Of a stretch of DNA of 33,857 nt, positions 7,680 to 17,136 are shown piece by piece. Source of the stretch: Bacteroidales bacterium (lineage in GTDB: Bacteria; Bacteroidota; Bacteroidia; Bacteroidales; Azobacteroidaceae); assembly GCA_003851245.1 (NCBI GenBank), contig BHEP01000032.1, positions 1 through 33,857 of the forward strand. Reading direction: 5' to 3'. Position 1 is the stretch's first letter. Each line of letters opens with the position of its first letter. Position numbers and translations under genes: made by a program. The notes under the pieces were generated by a model. The model saw only the letters and a program-made list of their open reading frames with translations, was not told the DNA's origin and did no database searches.

Positions 7680-8849
7680 ATGACAAAGTATTTAATATAT
7701 TTTATGTGCTCAGCAATATTGAGCACCGCATGCGGGCATAGAGAAAATTGTGAGCACGACCATGATGACAACAAGCATGAGCAAACAAAAACGCCTAATG
7801 AACACGAGCTTGACGAACACGATCATGCCGACGAGATTATATTTACTCCCCAGCAAGCTAAAAATGCGGGTATTGAATTGTTTACTGTAAAAACAGGAAA
7901 TTTTAACCATATCATCAAAACCAGCGGGCAGATACTCCCTGCCCAAGGCGACGAGGTAAGTGTGGTAGCTACCACCAGCGGACGCATATCGTTTGCTAAA
8001 TCAGCGATTGCAGAAGGTGTAGCCATCAAAACAGGAGAAATACTACTCAACATATCATCAAAAAACATGGGGGAAGGCGACCCTATAGAAAAGACAAGGC
8101 TAGCATTTGAACTCGCGCAATCGGAGTATCTTCGTGCCGAGTCTTTAATCGTAGACAAGCTCATTTCGCAAAAAGAATATCAAGAGGCAAAAATAAATTT
8201 TGAAACCAGCAAGTTAGCATACCAAGCATTTTCAGAAAATAAGTCCTCAAAAGGAGTGGGCATAAAATCTCCCATAAATGGATACATAAAAAGCAGCTTG
8301 GTAAATGAAGGGGATTTTGTAGAGATAGGACAAGGGCTATTTACCGTAGCACAAAACAAACGATTGCAGCTAAGAGCCGAGGTCTCCGAACGGTACTATA
8401 AGGAGCTTCCCTCAATACATTCGGCGAACTTCAAAACGCCTTACGAAAAAAATGTTTATAAGCTCAGCGAGCTCAACGGGAAGCTGCTGTCGTACGGCAG
8501 AGCATCCAATGGGCAAGAATATTACGTACCCATAAACTTTGATTTTGATAATGTTGGACAAATCATCTCGGGCTCTTTCGTTGAAGTGTATCTATTGTCC
8601 AAAACGCTAGAAAATGTGATCGCTATACCCAAATCCTCGCTCATAGAAGACCAAGGACTGTTCTTTGTTTTTGTGCAGATAGATGAAGAGGGCTACCTAA
8701 AACAAGAGGTGCATTTAGGAAACGACAACGGAGAGGAGGTAGAAATACGCTCTGGAATAAAACAAGGCGACAAAATAGTTAGCAAGGGCACCTACCATAT
8801 AAAATTGGCTGCCAGCTCTTCAGAGATCCCTCATGGACACACGCATTAA
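7680..8849 (+). CDS. Efflux RND transporter periplasmic adaptor (CusB/CzcB type)
   Basis: A 389-residue membrane fusion protein linking an inner-membrane RND pump to an outer-membrane channel. The N-terminus has a hydrophobic segment ending in STAC18, a plausible lipoprotein processing site. A metal-binding-like stretch rich in His, Asp and Glu follows (CEHDHDDNKHEQ, then ELDEHDHADE; residues 23-52). The HlyD-like core includes the lipoyl-type segment VVATTSGRIS and an alpha-hairpin (LAQSEYLRAESL). The C-terminus ends EIPHGHTH, again His-rich. The gene lies 18 bp before the RND gene in the same operon. The His-rich tails support metal ions (Cu/Ag or Zn/Co/Cd) as substrate; the exact metal cannot be read from sequence. 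Confidence 0.9.
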   Translation: MTKYLIYFMCSAILSTACGHRENCEHDHDDNKHEQTKTPNEHELDEHDHADEIIFTPQQAKNAGIELFTVKTGNFNHIIKTSGQILPAQGDEVSVVATTSGRISFAKSAIAEGVAIKTGEILLNISSKNMGEGDPIEKTRLAFELAQSEYLRAESLIVDKLISQKEYQEAKINFETSKLAYQAFSENKSSKGVGIKSPINGYIKSSLVNEGDFVEIGQGLFTVAQNKRLQLRAEVSERYYKELPSIHSANFKTPYEKNVYKLSELNGKLLSYGRASNGQEYYVPINFDFDNVGQIISGSFVEVYLLSKTLENVIAIPKSSLIEDQGLFFVFVQIDEEGYLKQEVHLGNDNGEEVEIRSGIKQGDKIVSKGTYHIKLAASSSEIPHGHTH

Positions 8850-8867
8850 ATTAGAGGAAAACATATT

Positions 8868-11800
8868 ATGCTAAATAAAATCATTGATTTTTCACTCAAC
8901 AATCGTTTGGTGATTATGGTAGGTGCCGCCTTGCTGATGCTGGCTGGTATTTATACCGCAAAAAATATGGAGGTGGATGTATTTCCTGACCTCAATGCTC
9001 CTACTGTTGTTATAATGACAGAGGCCATAGGAATGGCTCCCGAAGAAATTGAGCGCTTGGTAAGTTTCCCTATTGAAACATCCGTCAACGGTGCCACCGA
9101 TGTGAGAAGGGTACGCTCCTCCTCTACCACTGGTTTCTCCGTAGTGTGGGTAGAATTTAACTGGGGCACAGATATATACAAGGCCAGGCAAATTGTATCC
9201 GAAAAACTTTCTGCATTGGGCGAAACCCTTCCTAGCAATGTGGGCAAACCTACCTTAGGCCCTCAGTCCTCAATATTAGGGGAGGTGCTAACTATCGGTA
9301 TCACTGCCGACTCTACATCCATGCTAGAATTGCGAACCATTGCCGATTGGGTGATACGCCCACGACTTTTAGCAACAGGAGGTGTGGCTCAAGTAACTGT
9401 GATAGGCGGCGACATCAAAGAATTTCAGATACTACTAGACCCCGCACGCATGAAACACTATGGCCTAAGCCTCAAGCAGGTGATGGAGGTAATAAAAGAA
9501 ATGAACCAAAATGCTTCGGGAGGAATACTCTATGAGTATGGCAACGAATATATTGTGAGAGGAATATTGCAGACCAATAAGCTCGAAGAACTAGGGAAAG
9601 CCCTTGTCAAGAAAACAGGCTCTATGCCCGTGCTTTTGGAAGATGTGGCAGAGATAAAGATAGGAGTTAAGCTTCCCCATCTAGGTATTGCCTCTGAAAA
9701 AAAGAAAGCCGCCGTATTGGTTACCGTCACCAAACAGCCCAATACCAGCACGGTGGAGCTTACCAATAAACTCGACGCTTCTATCCAAGACCTTCGCAAA
9801 ACGCTGCCTGCAGACCTTGTGATTTCTACAGATATTTTCCGACAAGAGCGTTTCATAGAAAGCTCTATAAACAATGTAAAAAGATCGCTTTTGGAAGGCT
9901 CTATATTTGTTGTCATTGTATTGTTTTTCTTTTTGATGAACGTGCGAACCACCTTCATCTCCCTGATGGCAATACCCCTATCATTGCTATGCTCCATATT
10001 GGCCCTCAAAATGATGGGTCTTACCATCAACACCATGAGTCTTGGAGGCATGGCCATTGCCATAGGGTCTCTGGTAGATGATGCTATCATTGATGTAGAA
10101 AATGTGTTCAAAAAACTCAATGAAAATAAATTGAAACCCAAGGAGCAGCAACAAAGCATACGCAAGGTGGTGTTTGAGGCTTCAAAAGAAGTGCGCATGC
10201 CTATACTTAACTCTACGCTTATTATTGTGGTGAGTTTTGTGCCGCTTTTTTTCTTAAGTGGCATGGAAGGGCGAATGCTGGCTCCCCTAGGAATTGCTTT
10301 TATTGTAGCGCTATGTGCCTCTACCCTCATTGCACTCACCGTAACGCCCGTAATGTGCAGCTACCTGCTAGGCAAAGACAAATCGGCAAAGGCCAATTTA
10401 GAACCTTTCCTTGTTAGACGATTGAAAGATGCTTATAAAAAGAGCTTGGAATGGGCTATGGAGCACAAAAAAATAGTGCTCTCTACCACAGCGGTACTGC
10501 TAGTATCGGCCATTGTTATAGCATCTACCCTGGGTAGAAGTTTCCTACCTGCATTCAATGAGGGATCCTTTACAATTGGGCTCAACACCCTGCCAGGAAC
10601 CTCTCTCGAAGAGTCTAATAAAATTGGAATACTGGTAGAGGAGCAGCTCCTTGCCATTCCTGAGATACAAACCGTAGGGCGCAAAACAGGGCGCGCCGAG
10701 CTCGACGAACATGCCTTGGGTGTTAATACTTCCGAAATTGAAGCGCCATTCATTCTCTCCAATCGCAGCAAAGACGAGCTGCTGGAAGAGATAAGAGAGC
10801 GATTAAAGTTGATCCCGGGCACGAGCATGGAAATAGGACAACCCATTTCGCACCGAATAGATCATATGCTATCGGGAACTCGTGCCAACATTGCCATCAA
10901 GCTTTTTGGCAATGACCTAAACAAGCTATTTTCTATGGCTAATAAAATAAAAGCCGCGGTAGAAGATGTAGATGGACTAGTAGATCTCAATGTGGAGCAA
11001 CAAGTGGAACGCCCACAGCTGCAAATAATTCCCAAAAGAGAAATGCTTGCCAAGTACGGAATATCATTAACCGAGTTTTCTGAATTTGTTAGCCTTATGC
11101 TTGCTGGAGAGGTGGTATCGCAGGTATATGAAGACGAAAAAACATTCGACCTGACTATTAAAGTTGATGATAAATACAAGGATGGAGCCGACAAGATCAA
11201 AAACCTTATGATAGATGCTGACGGCAAGAAGATACCCCTAGAATATGTGGCGGATATTGTATCTACCTCCGGACCCAATTCTATTAGTAGAGAAGACGTG
11301 CAGCGCAAAATAGTGGTCTCCGCAAACGTGGCTGGCAGAGATCTTAGGGGGGTGGTAGAAGATATTCAGAAAAATATTGATGCCAATGTGACTCTTCCCG
11401 AAGGATATTACATACAGTATGGAGGGCAGTTTGAAAGCGAACAGGCGGCCTCACAAACCTTGCTCATTGCATCGTTTTTCTCTATAATAGTCATCTTCCT
11501 CCTCTTATTCAATCAGTTTAAAAATGCTAAGCAGTCTGCAATAATACTGCTAAACCTACCGCTGGCTCTTATTGGAGGTGTTTATAGCATCTGGTTCACT
11601 ACAGGCGAGATAAGCATTCCCGCCGTAATAGGCTTTATATCCCTTTTTGGAATCGCTACACGCAATGGCATGTTGCTGATGGCCCACTACAACAGCCTCA
11701 ACCTACAAGGGCAATCGCTACACCAAAGCATTATCGAAGGATCGCTAGACAGACTAAACCCTATACTGATGACTGCCTTGGCCTCGGGATTGGCACTAAT

Positions 11801-11960
11801 TCCCCTAGCTCTTCAGGGCGATCTATCGGGCAACGAGATTCAAAGCCCAATGGCAAAAGTGATATTGGGCGGGCTACTCTCCTCTACTCTCCTCAATATG
11901 TATATTGTGCCTATAGTCTACGAAATGATAAAGCAAAATGATGAAGCGAAAGCAAAATGA
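8868..11960 (+). CDS. Heavy-metal efflux RND pump, CusA/CzcA family
   Basis: A 1030-residue inner-membrane proton-driven exporter. It begins with a transmembrane helix after MLNKIIDFSLNNRL, has the porter segment EVDVFPDLNAPTV typical of heavy-metal RND proteins, and two large periplasmic loops between membrane bundles. The TM4 motif G400SLVDDAIIDVEN412 carries the acidic residues that relay protons in this family. The second half repeats the layout (FLPAFNEGSF, then GIATRNGMLL). Length is normal for the family. Its stop overlaps the ATG at 11957, one of two possible starts of the channel gene. Specificity could be Cu/Ag or divalent cations. Confidence 0.94.
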   Translation: MLNKIIDFSLNNRLVIMVGAALLMLAGIYTAKNMEVDVFPDLNAPTVVIMTEAIGMAPEEIERLVSFPIETSVNGATDVRRVRSSSTTGFSVVWVEFNWGTDIYKARQIVSEKLSALGETLPSNVGKPTLGPQSSILGEVLTIGITADSTSMLELRTIADWVIRPRLLATGGVAQVTVIGGDIKEFQILLDPARMKHYGLSLKQVMEVIKEMNQNASGGILYEYGNEYIVRGILQTNKLEELGKALVKKTGSMPVLLEDVAEIKIGVKLPHLGIASEKKKAAVLVTVTKQPNTSTVELTNKLDASIQDLRKTLPADLVISTDIFRQERFIESSINNVKRSLLEGSIFVVIVLFFFLMNVRTTFISLMAIPLSLLCSILALKMMGLTINTMSLGGMAIAIGSLVDDAIIDVENVFKKLNENKLKPKEQQQSIRKVVFEASKEVRMPILNSTLIIVVSFVPLFFLSGMEGRMLAPLGIAFIVALCASTLIALTVTPVMCSYLLGKDKSAKANLEPFLVRRLKDAYKKSLEWAMEHKKIVLSTTAVLLVSAIVIASTLGRSFLPAFNEGSFTIGLNTLPGTSLEESNKIGILVEEQLLAIPEIQTVGRKTGRAELDEHALGVNTSEIEAPFILSNRSKDELLEEIRERLKLIPGTSMEIGQPISHRIDHMLSGTRANIAIKLFGNDLNKLFSMANKIKAAVEDVDGLVDLNVEQQVERPQLQIIPKREMLAKYGISLTEFSEFVSLMLAGEVVSQVYEDEKTFDLTIKVDDKYKDGADKIKNLMIDADGKKIPLEYVADIVSTSGPNSISREDVQRKIVVSANVAGRDLRGVVEDIQKNIDANVTLPEGYYIQYGGQFESEQAASQTLLIASFFSIIVIFLLLFNQFKNAKQSAIILLNLPLALIGGVYSIWFTTGEISIPAVIGFISLFGIATRNGMLLMAHYNSLNLQGQSLHQSIIEGSLDRLNPILMTALASGLALIPLALQGDLSGNEIQSPMAKVILGGLLSSTLLNMYIVPIVYEMIKQNDEAKAK

Positions 11961-11995
11961 TGGAGCAAAATAACATAACGAACATAATCAACATT

Positions 11996-13171
11996 ATGAA
12001 ACATATAATATTTATAATAATCTTATCAGGCCTCGTATCCTTGGCTAAGGCTCAGGAAAATATAGATCTAGTATTGCAAGACATATCAACCAACAACTCC
12101 CAGTTGGAGGCTCTTCAAAAGGAAGTAAATGCGCAGAAGATAGGCAATAAAACGGGTATTCATCTATCGAATCCTGAACTGGGAATTAATTACTTGTGGG
12201 GAAGCCCCTCCGAAATGGGAAATAGGAAAGATATATCCCTAATGCAGGGCTTTGACTTCCCTACGGCATATCGCTACAAATCGCAAATGGCCAACGAGCG
12301 CAACAAACTATCAGATCTGCAATTTGCAATCCTTCGCAAAGAGATATTGCTAAGAGCAAGGCTTATTTGTGTAGATATTGTTTATAGAAACAAACTCAAG
12401 AGCGAGTTCTCCAAGCGTTTTGCACATGCCACACAAATGGCAGAAGCATACCAAACGAGGTTTGACAAGGGTGATACCGATATACTCGAACGCAACAAGA
12501 CCCAACTAAATTTGCTAAACACAAAAAAAATATTGGAGCTCAATGAAATCGAACTCATCACCCTCAAAGATCAGTTGCAACAACTAAATGGAGGAATAGA
12601 ACTTAGGCATCAAATAAATGATTATCCCATAGTAATGCTCCCCTCTAATTTTGAAGAGTGGTACAAGGCAATAGAAGAGGAAAACCCCGTCATCGAGTTT
12701 GGCAAACAAGAGGTAGCACTCAGTGGCAAACAAGAAAAACTAAGCAGGTCTATGAATCTCCCAAAGTTTTCTATGGGCTATATGAGCGAACGCATTGCAG
12801 GCACTACCCACCAAGGCATAGGTTTTGGAATATCAATACCGCTGTGGGAAAACAAAAACACCCTCAAACATGCCAAGGCTCAAACCATAGCCCTACAAAG
12901 TGCGCACAACGATACTCAGTTTATGTTTGAAAGCGCTCTAAAGAATCAATTCGCAAAAGCTAAATACTTGTCGGATATGCTCAAAGATTACAAAACACTG
13001 CTTGAGGCAACAAACAGCGAGGAGCTACTAAGTATAGCCCTCAATAAAGGACATGTATCGCTCATAAATTACCTGCTAGAGTTGTCGATAAATTATGAGG
13101 TCACAGACAAGTATATAGACTCTGAAAAGGATTATCATATAGTGCTCTCAGAACTCAGGCAGTGGGAATGA
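11996..13171 (+). CDS. TolC-family outer-membrane efflux protein (CusC/CzcC type)
   Basis: The outer-membrane channel of the tripartite metal-efflux system, about 391 residues from the preferred start MKHIIFIIILSGLVSLAKAQ, which is a clean signal peptide. An in-frame ATG at 11957 overlaps the pump stop and would add 13 polar residues before the signal peptide, so it is less likely although it would couple translation. The mature part has the amphipathic helical pattern of TolC-like proteins (LQDISTNNSQLEALQKEV, later AYQTRFDKGDTDILERNK). It ends convergently with the epimerase gene, 7 bp apart, with no clear terminator hairpin. Confidence 0.9.
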   Translation: MKHIIFIIILSGLVSLAKAQENIDLVLQDISTNNSQLEALQKEVNAQKIGNKTGIHLSNPELGINYLWGSPSEMGNRKDISLMQGFDFPTAYRYKSQMANERNKLSDLQFAILRKEILLRARLICVDIVYRNKLKSEFSKRFAHATQMAEAYQTRFDKGDTDILERNKTQLNLLNTKKILELNEIELITLKDQLQQLNGGIELRHQINDYPIVMLPSNFEEWYKAIEEENPVIEFGKQEVALSGKQEKLSRSMNLPKFSMGYMSERIAGTTHQGIGFGISIPLWENKNTLKHAKAQTIALQSAHNDTQFMFESALKNQFAKAKYLSDMLKDYKTLLEATNSEELLSIALNKGHVSLINYLLELSINYEVTDKYIDSEKDYHIVLSELRQWE

Positions 13172-13178
13172 ATGGAGC

Positions 13179-14387
13179 TTAAATGGAATAGTTAGAAAAT
13201 CGTTCAATTATTTCCAAACACATGCGCCCATTGTGGTAGGGACATTTCCAAGCTCCTGCCTTATCGTCTTTGGTATTGATGGTTCCGTCTTGTGCTATGC
13301 TCCAATGCCACTCACCATTTTTATGGTCTATCAAATATTTTTTGGTGTATTGCCACGTTTTTAGAGCCTCTTCCAAATAGTTGCTTTGCCCTGTCAACTC
13401 AAATGCGTTCAATAGCCCAAGTATTGCTTCTGCTTGTACCCACCAATGACGGTCGGTATCTCTGTGATTTGTTGTTTTATTAAGTTCGTAAATTAGGCTT
13501 CCATCGGCCTGCAATCCTTCGCGAGCAGCATCTGCCAATTTGAGGCAGGCAGAATGCACCCGAGACAAAAGTTCTTTGTCGCCAAGTATTTTAGCAGCCT
13601 CATCAATCAACCAAGCAGCTTCAATGTCATGTCCATAGGATACAATTTGATGCTTGCTCTTCCAGTTCTGATCAAAGAACAAATTTTGATGATTGGTCGA
13701 AGGATCAATAATTTTATCTAGGAAGACGAGGATAAGATTTGTCAGTTGCCTTTCCAATATTTTGTCTTTCCATACCCTATAAAGATTGGTATATGCTTCC
13801 AATATGTGCAAATGAGTATTCATCGTCTTCTTTTCATTGGCATCTTTGTCGCTCAAACGAAGGTCGTCTAGCAGTATCCATTCCCTGCTGTATGCTTCAA
13901 AATATCCATTTTGAAGGGAGTCAAAACTATATTTTTCTACCATATAAAATAATGCTTTCGCTTGATTCAATGCCTCTTCGTCGCCGCAAGCTCTATAATA
14001 TTCGCTTAGCCCATAAATGGTAAATGCGATGGCATAGATTTGTTTTTTCGTGTCGCAGGGCTCTCCTTGGTAGGTAAGCAACCAATAGGTGCCACCAAAC
14101 TTAGGATCAATAAAATATTTGCTTATGTATTCTTTGGCTCTTTGAGCTGCTTGCAAATAGATAGGATCTTTTAGCACACGGTATGCAGAAGAGAAAGTCC
14201 ACAAAATGCGTGCATTGAGTATGCCTCCTTTGTTGGCTTTGGGATGCAGCTTGTTTTTGCCATCTATCTGCCCATAAAATCCACCATTAAATTGATCCTG
14301 CATGCCATTGATCCAATAGGGAAGAATGTTGTTTTTCAATTCATTGCAAACTTCACTGTAAAGTTGCTTTAATTTTTGTTCATTCAT
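13179..14387 (-). CDS. AGE-family 2-epimerase (cellobiose/mannobiose 2-epimerase)
   Basis: A 402-residue cytoplasmic (alpha/alpha)6-barrel enzyme of the N-acylglucosamine 2-epimerase family. Conserved active-site histidines are visible: NTH192LH, SYGH253DIEAAW, DRH314WW and CPYH385NGR. Length and motifs match cellobiose 2-epimerases, which also convert beta-1,4-mannobiose to mannosyl-glucose. That product is the substrate of the GH130 enzyme in the same operon, so mannobiose is the likely natural substrate. It is the last gene of the minus-strand operon and its ATG overlaps the transporter stop by 4 bp. Confidence 0.93.
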   Translation of the reverse strand: MNEQKLKQLYSEVCNELKNNILPYWINGMQDQFNGGFYGQIDGKNKLHPKANKGGILNARILWTFSSAYRVLKDPIYLQAAQRAKEYISKYFIDPKFGGTYWLLTYQGEPCDTKKQIYAIAFTIYGLSEYYRACGDEEALNQAKALFYMVEKYSFDSLQNGYFEAYSREWILLDDLRLSDKDANEKKTMNTHLHILEAYTNLYRVWKDKILERQLTNLILVFLDKIIDPSTNHQNLFFDQNWKSKHQIVSYGHDIEAAWLIDEAAKILGDKELLSRVHSACLKLADAAREGLQADGSLIYELNKTTNHRDTDRHWWVQAEAILGLLNAFELTGQSNYLEEALKTWQYTKKYLIDHKNGEWHWSIAQDGTINTKDDKAGAWKCPYHNGRMCLEIIERFSNYSI

Positions 14388-15796
14388 TGCGCATCTTTAA
14401 TTATTTGGTTTCTTTTTTCATTCAATTCTCTTGTAATTCCTTCTAGTTTGACTTCACTTAGAGAGTATAAAGAGATAAAAACCGCTGAAAGCAATGCTCC
14501 TATTGCGGGAAAAAAACTCATCATCATTCGGATGCCATTTTGTGCCATCTCGGTTTGTTGCACATTGGATTTGAATCCAAAATATGCCAAAAGCCAGCCT
14601 GTGAGTGCGCCTCCAATAGTCCATCCCAATTTCTGAGACATGGAGGAGGATGAAAATATTAGTCCTGTTGCTCTGCGGCCTGTTTTCCATTCAGAAAAAT
14701 CGGCTATATCGGCATACATTGCCCACAAAAGAGGGAATATGCTCCCTGCACAAATGCTTATAAGCACTTGAAGTGCCATTACCAACAAGATGTTGTTGGC
14801 GTCAATGAAATAGAATACTACACTGAAAATTGAGGCCAATACCATGGCAACAAAGTAGGTTTTCTTACGCCCAATCTTATTGGCTACTGGAGTGACGAAG
14901 AGTATTCCAATGATATTTGCTGCTTGACCAAGCACAAGATAAATGCTTGTCAAGGAAACTGAAGCATCTATAAAACCAAACTTGAAGGCCTCAACATCTT
15001 TCACATAATATTTGAAATAAAAGATAGTAGAACCATCGCGCATAGAGTTGAATACCAGGGCGGCAACACCTGCACCAAGCAATATCCACCATGGTTTGTT
15101 GCATACCAAATCCATGAGGTCGTCTTTAAATCTGTTGGATTCTTCTTTCATGGGTCTTATTCGTTCTTTGGTCCATGCGAAGGTACACAAAAAGAAGAAT
15201 GTGGCAATAGCAGCGAAGAAAACAAGGGCCATTTGCCATCCTAAAGCTTGGTCTACAAGAATGCCATCGCCTTTGATTTTCCCAAAAAATGCTACCAAGG
15301 GCTCTATTAAAAACAAAACGAGTATGCTTCCTGCAAAGGCAAATACCATACGGTAGGACGATAATTCTGTTCGCACTTTGGGATCGGCAGAAATAACGCC
15401 CAACAATGAAGCATAAGGCACATTGATAAAAGAGTAGACCATCATCATGAGTGTGTAAGTCACATAAGCATAAATAAGCCCCTGCGTTTGATTGAGTTCT
15501 GGAACAGAAAATGTAAGTATCCCACAGAGTCCAAAAGGAACTGCCATCCAAAGGATGTATGGTCTGAATTTCCCCCATCTGGTGTCGGTTCTATCCGCCA
15601 TAAGACCTACTATGGGATCCAAAAATGTGTCCCAGATGCGGGTTATCAAAAACATTGTGCCTATGGCGGCGGCTGGCAGGCCTACCACATCGGTGTAGTA
15701 GAAAAGTAGGTACACTCCAAACAATTTCCAAAACATGGAAGAGGCTGCATCTCCCAAGCCATAGCCTATCTTTTCTTTTAGCTTTATATTTTCCAT
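14384..15796 (-). CDS. GPH-family sugar:cation symporter (MFS, MelB-like)
   Basis: A 470-residue inner-membrane protein with about 12 hydrophobic segments. It begins with KEKIGYGLGDAASSMFW and has the GPH-family loop DPIVGLMADRTDTRWGKFRP, which binds the coupling cation and sugar in MelB relatives. It lies 3 bp after the GH130 stop and overlaps the epimerase start by 4 bp, so it is an operon member. By context it imports mannobiose (or short manno-oligosaccharides) from periplasm to cytoplasm. Substrate and coupling ion are inferred. Confidence 0.92.
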   Translation of the reverse strand: MENIKLKEKIGYGLGDAASSMFWKLFGVYLLFYYTDVVGLPAAAIGTMFLITRIWDTFLDPIVGLMADRTDTRWGKFRPYILWMAVPFGLCGILTFSVPELNQTQGLIYAYVTYTLMMMVYSFINVPYASLLGVISADPKVRTELSSYRMVFAFAGSILVLFLIEPLVAFFGKIKGDGILVDQALGWQMALVFFAAIATFFFLCTFAWTKERIRPMKEESNRFKDDLMDLVCNKPWWILLGAGVAALVFNSMRDGSTIFYFKYYVKDVEAFKFGFIDASVSLTSIYLVLGQAANIIGILFVTPVANKIGRKKTYFVAMVLASIFSVVFYFIDANNILLVMALQVLISICAGSIFPLLWAMYADIADFSEWKTGRRATGLIFSSSSMSQKLGWTIGGALTGWLLAYFGFKSNVQQTEMAQNGIRMMMSFFPAIGALLSAVFISLYSLSEVKLEGITRELNEKRNQIIKDAQ

Positions 15797-15799
15797 CGC

Positions 15800-16978
15800 T
15801 TATTGTTCGTCATTCATTGTTGCTTTGTTTTTGTTGATCAACTCTATGATATTTTGTACCGAGCAAGCAGACCTCATTCCGTCTCGAGGGGTATTGCGGC
15901 AATAATCTAGCAGCTGATCTATGGTAGATGTTGCTACGTGCATTCTGGTATCGGAAGAAGCATAGTAGATAAACACCTTGCCGTCGGGATCTTCTATCCA
16001 ACCGTTTGAAAACAGCACATTCGACACATCCCCCACCCGCTCGTCTCCTTGTGGAGCCATAAAATATCCTGATGGCTGTGCAATGATTTTTGTTGGATCA
16101 ATCAAAGAAGTCATATAAAGGTACAAGACATAACGTAAACCATCGGCACAATGCCTAACTCCGTGTGCCAAGTGCAACCACCCTTGTGATGTTTTTATTG
16201 GGTGAGGCCCCTCCCCAATTTTCAGTTCCTTGATGGTATGGTAGTATCGCTGGTCTATTATTTTTTCATCATTTATTTCTGCCTCATTCATATTTTTCAC
16301 CAATGCCCATCCTATGCCACCTCCGCTTCCAGGCTCAATAAAACTATCTTGAGGACGCGTATAGAGGGCATATTTACCTTCAATAAATTCGGGGTGTAAG
16401 ACCACATTTCTTTGCTGGCTTTTGCTTTTTAGGTCTGGAAGCCTCTCCCATGTTTTAAGGTCTTTGGTGCGGGCAATTCCGGTGTCTGCTACAGCCGACG
16501 ACATATCACCATCTAGTGCCTCTGGATCTTTGCGCTCTGTACAGAAAAGTCCGTATATGTATCCATCTTCATGAACTGTGAGGCGCATATCGTAGATATT
16601 GGTATCAGGATTCTCTGTTTCAGGCATTACGATAGGATATTCCCAGAAGCGAAAGTTGTCAATGCCGTTGCTGCTTTGAGCTATGGCAAAGAATGATTTC
16701 CTGTCGTAACCCTCTACACGCACCACTACAAGGTATTTGCCATTCCACTTGATGGCTCCCGAATTGAAGGTGGCATTGCAGCCAATACGCTCCATCAAAA
16801 AAGGATTGGAATCGGCATTGATGTCGTAAGACCACAATACAGGGATATGCTTGTTGGTCAAAATAGGGTTTTCGTATCGTTGATAAATACCCTTAGTTTC
16901 CTCTTTTGCCTTGTTGGGAATAGAAAGGAATAGCTCTTGCGATGCGATGAGCGATTTTACTTTGTCTGAAAAGTTCAT
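15800..16978 (-). CDS. GH130 4-O-beta-mannosyl-glucose phosphorylase
   Basis: A 392-residue cytoplasmic glycoside phosphorylase. It closely follows the GH130 mannosylglucose phosphorylase pattern: NPFLMERIG, GAIKWNGKY, RVEGYDRKSFF, NIYD130MRL (the catalytic acid Asp), RNVVLHPEF, YTRPQD, GEGPHPI and FIYYASSDTRMHVATST. It splits mannosyl-beta-1,4-glucose with phosphate into mannose-1-phosphate and glucose. ATG 16978 (MNFSDKV) gives the family's usual length; the frame is open upstream to 17041 without another ATG. A 100-bp inverted-repeat element ends 15 bp before the start codon. The gene is second in the GH26-led operon. Confidence 0.94.
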   Translation of the reverse strand: MNFSDKVKSLIASQELFLSIPNKAKEETKGIYQRYENPILTNKHIPVLWSYDINADSNPFLMERIGCNATFNSGAIKWNGKYLVVVRVEGYDRKSFFAIAQSSNGIDNFRFWEYPIVMPETENPDTNIYDMRLTVHEDGYIYGLFCTERKDPEALDGDMSSAVADTGIARTKDLKTWERLPDLKSKSQQRNVVLHPEFIEGKYALYTRPQDSFIEPGSGGGIGWALVKNMNEAEINDEKIIDQRYYHTIKELKIGEGPHPIKTSQGWLHLAHGVRHCADGLRYVLYLYMTSLIDPTKIIAQPSGYFMAPQGDERVGDVSNVLFSNGWIEDPDGKVFIYYASSDTRMHVATSTIDQLLDYCRNTPRDGMRSACSVQNIIELINKNKATMNDEQ

Positions 16979-16993
16979 TGTCTTTGTTATAAT

Positions 16994-17093
16994 CGAGTCC
17001 ACTCCGAAAAGTCTTTTTCCGAGAAAACAAGCGATTAACAAGTCTTGTAGAGGAAGCTAAACTGGTCAAAGAGGCCTTTTAGGAGTGGACTCG
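16994..17093. repeat. 100-bp element with 18-bp terminal inverted repeats (MITE-like or mRNA hairpin)
   Basis: Arms at 16994-17011 and 17076-17093 (CGAGTCCACTCC... and ...GGAGTGGACTCG) are inverted repeats matching at 17 of 18 positions. TAAT occurs directly outside both ends (16990-16993 and 17094-17097), as expected of a 4-bp target duplication. No ORF is inside. It lies between the GH26 stop and the GH130 start, 15 bp from the latter. In RNA the arms would form a long stem, extendable by G-U pairs. Confidence 0.6.
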
Positions 17094-17136
17094 TAATTAA
17101 TTATGCAAATGTTTATTTGTGTTTTTTAGTATATGT

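Noticed and set aside
9530..10339. Long open frame antisense to the RND pump gene (269 codons)
   Set aside because: It has a Ser/Arg/Thr-rich low-information composition with no motif and lies fully inside a clearly coding gene on the other strand.
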